From positions 1 through 64,000 of the forward strand of contig CACGLH010000003.1 of NCBI GenBank assembly GCA_902573735.1: a DNA stretch of 64,000 bases, read 5' to 3'. The notes beneath the pieces were generated by a model. It searched no databases, was not told where the DNA came from, and saw only the letters and a program-made list of their open reading frames with translations. This stretch comes from an uncultured Alphaproteobacteria bacterium (GTDB taxonomy: Bacteria; Pseudomonadota; Alphaproteobacteria; Rhodobacterales; Rhodobacteraceae). Position 1 is the stretch's first letter; every line of letters begins with the position of its first letter. This document shows positions 60,873 through 64,000 of this stretch, in pieces. The translations under genes were made by a program, and so were the position numbers.

Positions 60873-61973
60873 ATGAGATCTGAAATTCAAGAATTAATAG
60901 ATTTAATAGAAAAGTCCTTGAATTTATTTTCTGAAAGAAAAAATATTGATGATTTAAAAAATAAATTAGAAGAATTAGAAATAATCTCCGGTAATTCAGA
61001 TTTTTGGAAAAACTCAAATAATGCTAAATCCATTATGAAGGAAAAGCAAACTATTGAGAGGAATATCTTAACTTATCAAAATTTAAAACAAAAATTAAAC
61101 GACAATATTGAACTCTATAAGCTTGCAATTGATGAAAATGATTTTGATATTCAGAGTGAAATAGAAAATGATTTGTTTAAACTTAAGTCAATTGCTTTAA
61201 ATGCAGAGCAGGAAGCATTGATGGATGGTGAAATTGATGGAAATGATACATTTTTAGAAATCAATGCTGGTGCTGGAGGAACTGAGAGCTGTGACTGGGC
61301 ATTGATGATATCCAGGATGTATTTAAGATGGTCCGAAAGGAAAGGTTTCAAAATAGAATTGGTTTCACAAAATTATGGTGATGAAGCAGGTATTAAGTCT
61401 GTAGCATATAAAATAATGGGCCTTAACGCTTATGGTTGGTTGAAAGTTGAAAGTGGAGTTCACAGGTTGGTTAGAATATCACCATTTGATAGTTCAGCAA
61501 GAAGACATACTTCATTTTGTTCAGTTTGGGTTTACCCTGTGATAGATGAAAGTTTCCAAATAGAAATAAATCCTTCAGATATTAGGGTTGATACTTATAG
61601 GTCTTCAGGAGCAGGTGGACAACATGTAAATACAACTGATTCAGCAGTAAGAATCACACATATACCTACAGGAATTGTAGTTACAAGTTCTGAAAAATCA
61701 CAACATCAAAATAGAACTAACTGCATGATGGCTCTTAAATCAAGGTTATATGATTTGGAGCTTAAAAAAATGAATAAAGATATTCAAGAAGCACATAATT
61801 CAAAAGGAGATGCAGGTTGGGGAAATCAAATAAGGTCATATATTCTTCAACCTTATCAAATGGTAAAAGACTTGAGAACCAATTACGAAACTTCAGACAC
61901 TCAAGGCGTTTTAGATGGTAAAATTGATGAGTTTATTTTAAGTGCACTTGCGAAAAGAATAAATAGTAAGTAA
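60873..61973 (+). CDS. prfB: Peptide chain release factor 2
   Basis: GGTESCDWALMISRMYLRW, SSGAGGQHVNTTDSAVRITHIPTG; single uninterrupted ORF. Confidence 0.96.
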   Translation: MRSEIQELIDLIEKSLNLFSERKNIDDLKNKLEELEIISGNSDFWKNSNNAKSIMKEKQTIERNILTYQNLKQKLNDNIELYKLAIDENDFDIQSEIENDLFKLKSIALNAEQEALMDGEIDGNDTFLEINAGAGGTESCDWALMISRMYLRWSERKGFKIELVSQNYGDEAGIKSVAYKIMGLNAYGWLKVESGVHRLVRISPFDSSARRHTSFCSVWVYPVIDESFQIEINPSDIRVDTYRSSGAGGQHVNTTDSAVRITHIPTGIVVTSSEKSQHQNRTNCMMALKSRLYDLELKKMNKDIQEAHNSKGDAGWGNQIRSYILQPYQMVKDLRTNYETSDTQGVLDGKIDEFILSALAKRINSK

Positions 61974-61982
61974 CTAAAAAAT

Positions 61983-62465
61983 TTAATTTACAAGTTTGCC
62001 ATTTTTTAAATCAGATTTTACGAGTGGATTTTCTGTTTTTTCAATTGAACCTTCAAAATGTGCTCCTGTTTCTATTGCAATTGTATTATGAATAATATCA
62101 CCTTCAACCTTAGCTGAGGATGTTAGAGTTACTTTTTTTGATCGTATTGTTCCAGAAACAAAACCATTAATAATTAGTTCATTTGTATTGATCTCACCTT
62201 TAATCTTTGCATTTTGGCCAACTGTTAAAAGGCTTGCCTTAATATTGCCTTCAACTTCTCCTTCTATTTGAATATCTCCAGTTGTAGTTAAGTTTCCCTT
62301 AATGAATAAATCAGTAGATAGTAGAGATGGTGGAGAGCTCTCAGAATTTTTCATAATATTTTTTTCTACATTATAAGATGTTTCAATTAAATCTGTTTCA
62401 ACTATTTCATTTGTAGGATTATTTGTTGCTTTTTTTATCTCATTTGATTTTGGTTTAGAAAACAT
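61983..62465 (-). CDS. Bactofilin family polymer-forming protein
   Basis: TDLFIKGNLTTTGDIQIEGEVEGNIKASLLTVGQNAKIKGEINTNELIINGFVSGTIRSKKVTLTSSAKVEGDI. Confidence 0.92.
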   Translation of the reverse strand: MFSKPKSNEIKKATNNPTNEIVETDLIETSYNVEKNIMKNSESSPPSLLSTDLFIKGNLTTTGDIQIEGEVEGNIKASLLTVGQNAKIKGEINTNELIINGFVSGTIRSKKVTLTSSAKVEGDIIHNTIAIETGAHFEGSIEKTENPLVKSDLKNGKLVN

Positions 62466-62545
62466 TTTTTCCTCATTATTAATTTTTTTGTATTATTATG
62501 ACTGAACGTCTTAATTTCAAATTTAGTTAATGTGTGATTATTAAT

Positions 62546-63016
62546 TTATTTTTTGTTACAAAAATCTAATACATTTTGAACATGTCCAGTTACTTTTACT
62601 TTTCTCCAAATTTCTCTTATTACATTATTTTCATCAATTAAAAAAGTAGATCTTTCTACTCCCAAATATTCTTTACCATACATTGATTTTTTTACCCAGG
62701 AACCTAATTGCTTAATCAAATGAATGTCAGGATCAGAAATAAGTTCAACTTCTAGATTATATTTATTTGTAAATTTTTGATGACTTTCAATACTATCTTT
62801 GCTAAGTCCAAAAATATTTATATTTAATCTATCAAATTCTTTAACATTTTCGGAAAAAGCAAGGTTTTCTTTTGTACAACTTGTCGTATCATTTTTTGGG
62901 TAAATAAAAATTATATTCTTTTTACCTAATAAGTCTGAAGAAGTTAAGGTATCTCTTTTTGAAGTCTTTAGATTAAAATTTGGCAATTTCCTTCCGACTA
63001 AAAAATTGTCATTCAT
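62546..63016 (-). CDS. bcp: Thioredoxin-dependent peroxiredoxin, Bcp/PrxQ type
   Basis: FIYPKNDTTSCTKENLAFSENVKEF; GVERSTFLIDENNVIREIWRKVKVTGH. Confidence 0.92.
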   Translation of the reverse strand: MNDNFLVGRKLPNFNLKTSKRDTLTSSDLLGKKNIIFIYPKNDTTSCTKENLAFSENVKEFDRLNINIFGLSKDSIESHQKFTNKYNLEVELISDPDIHLIKQLGSWVKKSMYGKEYLGVERSTFLIDENNVIREIWRKVKVTGHVQNVLDFCNKK

Positions 63017-63112
63017 GTGTCCCTCAAAGTTTATATTTGAAGAAATTTAATAACATGTTAACAAATACTAAACAACCAATAGTTTAACAATCTATATAGT
63101 TGATATAAAAAT

Positions 63113-64000
63113 ATGAATTTATCTAATTTTGATTTTGACCTCCCTAAAAGGTTAGTTGCCTCAAGACCTATAAGACCAAGATCAAATGCTAAGCTCCTCT
63201 TGTACCACAATAACTTAATCAAAGATTATAATTTTTTTAATTTACCAGAGTTATTATGTGAAAAAGATTTGCTCATATTTAATGATAGTAAAGTACTTCC
63301 AGCTCTTTTATATGGTTTTGTAAATAACGATAATATTTATAAAAAAAGAAAATTTGAGTTACTTCTTGTGAATCAAATAAATGACAAAAGTTGGTTTTGT
63401 TTTTGTAAACCTCTAAGGAAAATTAAATCGGGAAATTACATTTTTTTCTCTGATGAATTAATCGCTCAAGTTTTACATAAAAGTGATAAAGGTTTAACAT
63501 TAAAGTTTGAATTTAAAGGTAATTTTTTTTATCATTTATATAATGTTGGAATTATGCCTATTCCTCCTTATATCCGAAAAATAAGGAAAGCAGATAATTT
63601 TGATAAAAAAGATTATCAATCAATTTTTTCAAAAAAAATAGGTTCTATTGCTGCACCTACCGCTTCATTACATTTTGATAGTAAATTAATAAAAGAAATA
63701 AAAAAAAAGGGTATAAATTATGGGTTTTTAACATTGCATGTAGGAATTGGTACATTTAACCCCATTAGGTCTGAAAATATTAATGAACATAAAATGCATT
63801 CTGAATATGGAGAAATTAATAAGGAAACAGCAGATATGGTAACTAGAACATTAAAAACAGGTGGTAGAGTAATCCCTGTTGGTACTACAAGTTTACGTAT
63901 TTTGGAGTCCTTAGATTACCAAAACAAAATAGTTAAACCTTTTAGTGGTTCTACTGATATATTTATTAAACCAGGATATAAATTTAAAATAGCCTCAGGT
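63113..64000 (+). CDS. queA: S-adenosylmethionine:tRNA ribosyltransferase-isomerase (3' end outside window)
   Basis: Forward translation MNLSNFDFDLPKRLVASRPIRPRSNAKLLLY..., LLIFNDSKVLPALLYG, MPIPPYI, AAPTASLHFD, LHVGIGTFNPIR; not in ORF track because it runs off the window. Confidence 0.93.
   Translation, partial: MNLSNFDFDLPKRLVASRPIRPRSNAKLLLYHNNLIKDYNFFNLPELLCEKDLLIFNDSKVLPALLYGFVNNDNIYKKRKFELLLVNQINDKSWFCFCKPLRKIKSGNYIFFSDELIAQVLHKSDKGLTLKFEFKGNFFYHLYNVGIMPIPPYIRKIRKADNFDKKDYQSIFSKKIGSIAAPTASLHFDSKLIKEIKKKGINYGFLTLHVGIGTFNPIRSENINEHKMHSEYGEINKETADMVTRTLKTGGRVIPVGTTSLRILESLDYQNKIVKPFSGSTDIFIKPGYKFKIASG

Noticed and set aside
60873-61973. Programmed frameshift in prfB
   Set aside because: ORF is continuous from its ATG with no in-frame early stop or SD-CTTTGA slip site, as usual in alphaproteobacteria.

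Overview
The window is about 64 kb of AT-rich, gene-dense DNA. It looks like a chromosomal core segment of a streamlined, probably marine, alphaproteobacterium. Nearly all of it is explained by housekeeping genes in recognisable alphaproteobacterial order: tyrS (partial); an iscR-like/cysteine desulfurase/sufBCD/two Yip1-like membrane proteins/sufS locus; penicillin acylase; hemB; mfd; DUF502; rpsB-tsf-pyrH-frr-cdsA-dxr-rseP-bamA-skp-fabZ-lpxA-lpxI-lpxB; then gltA-gltX-lexA-moeA-moaC-trpC-trpD-trpG-trpE-ppiD on the minus strand; parE; a DUF3445 (heme N-demethylase-like) gene; glnA-glnB; tRNA-Leu(UAG); tig-clpP-clpX-NDUFA12-mlaD; aat; accC-accB; dsbA; rne; a PBP1A-like gene; prfB; bactofilin; bcp; queA (partial). 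I see no CRISPR array, transposase, prophage, rRNA or defence island. The observations most worth checking are: (1) a PBP1A-like protein with an intact glycosyltransferase domain but no transpeptidase catalytic motifs; (2) a pseudoknot-capable rpsB leader; (3) a suf locus with two inserted Yip1-like membrane genes, no SufA/SufT/SufE/SufU next to it, an Irr/ICE-like palindrome upstream and an IscR-like regulator without the Cys triad; (4) genes missing from expected places (uppS, lpxD, comEC, amiC); (5) a strong minus-strand intrinsic terminator inside the mfd 3' end, implying an unannotated small RNA or sORF; (6) a perfect GTTC-N7-GTTC SOS box at lexA; (7) an unlisted 38-aa membrane microprotein ORF between trpE and trpG. 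I did not identify a clear new multi-gene system.
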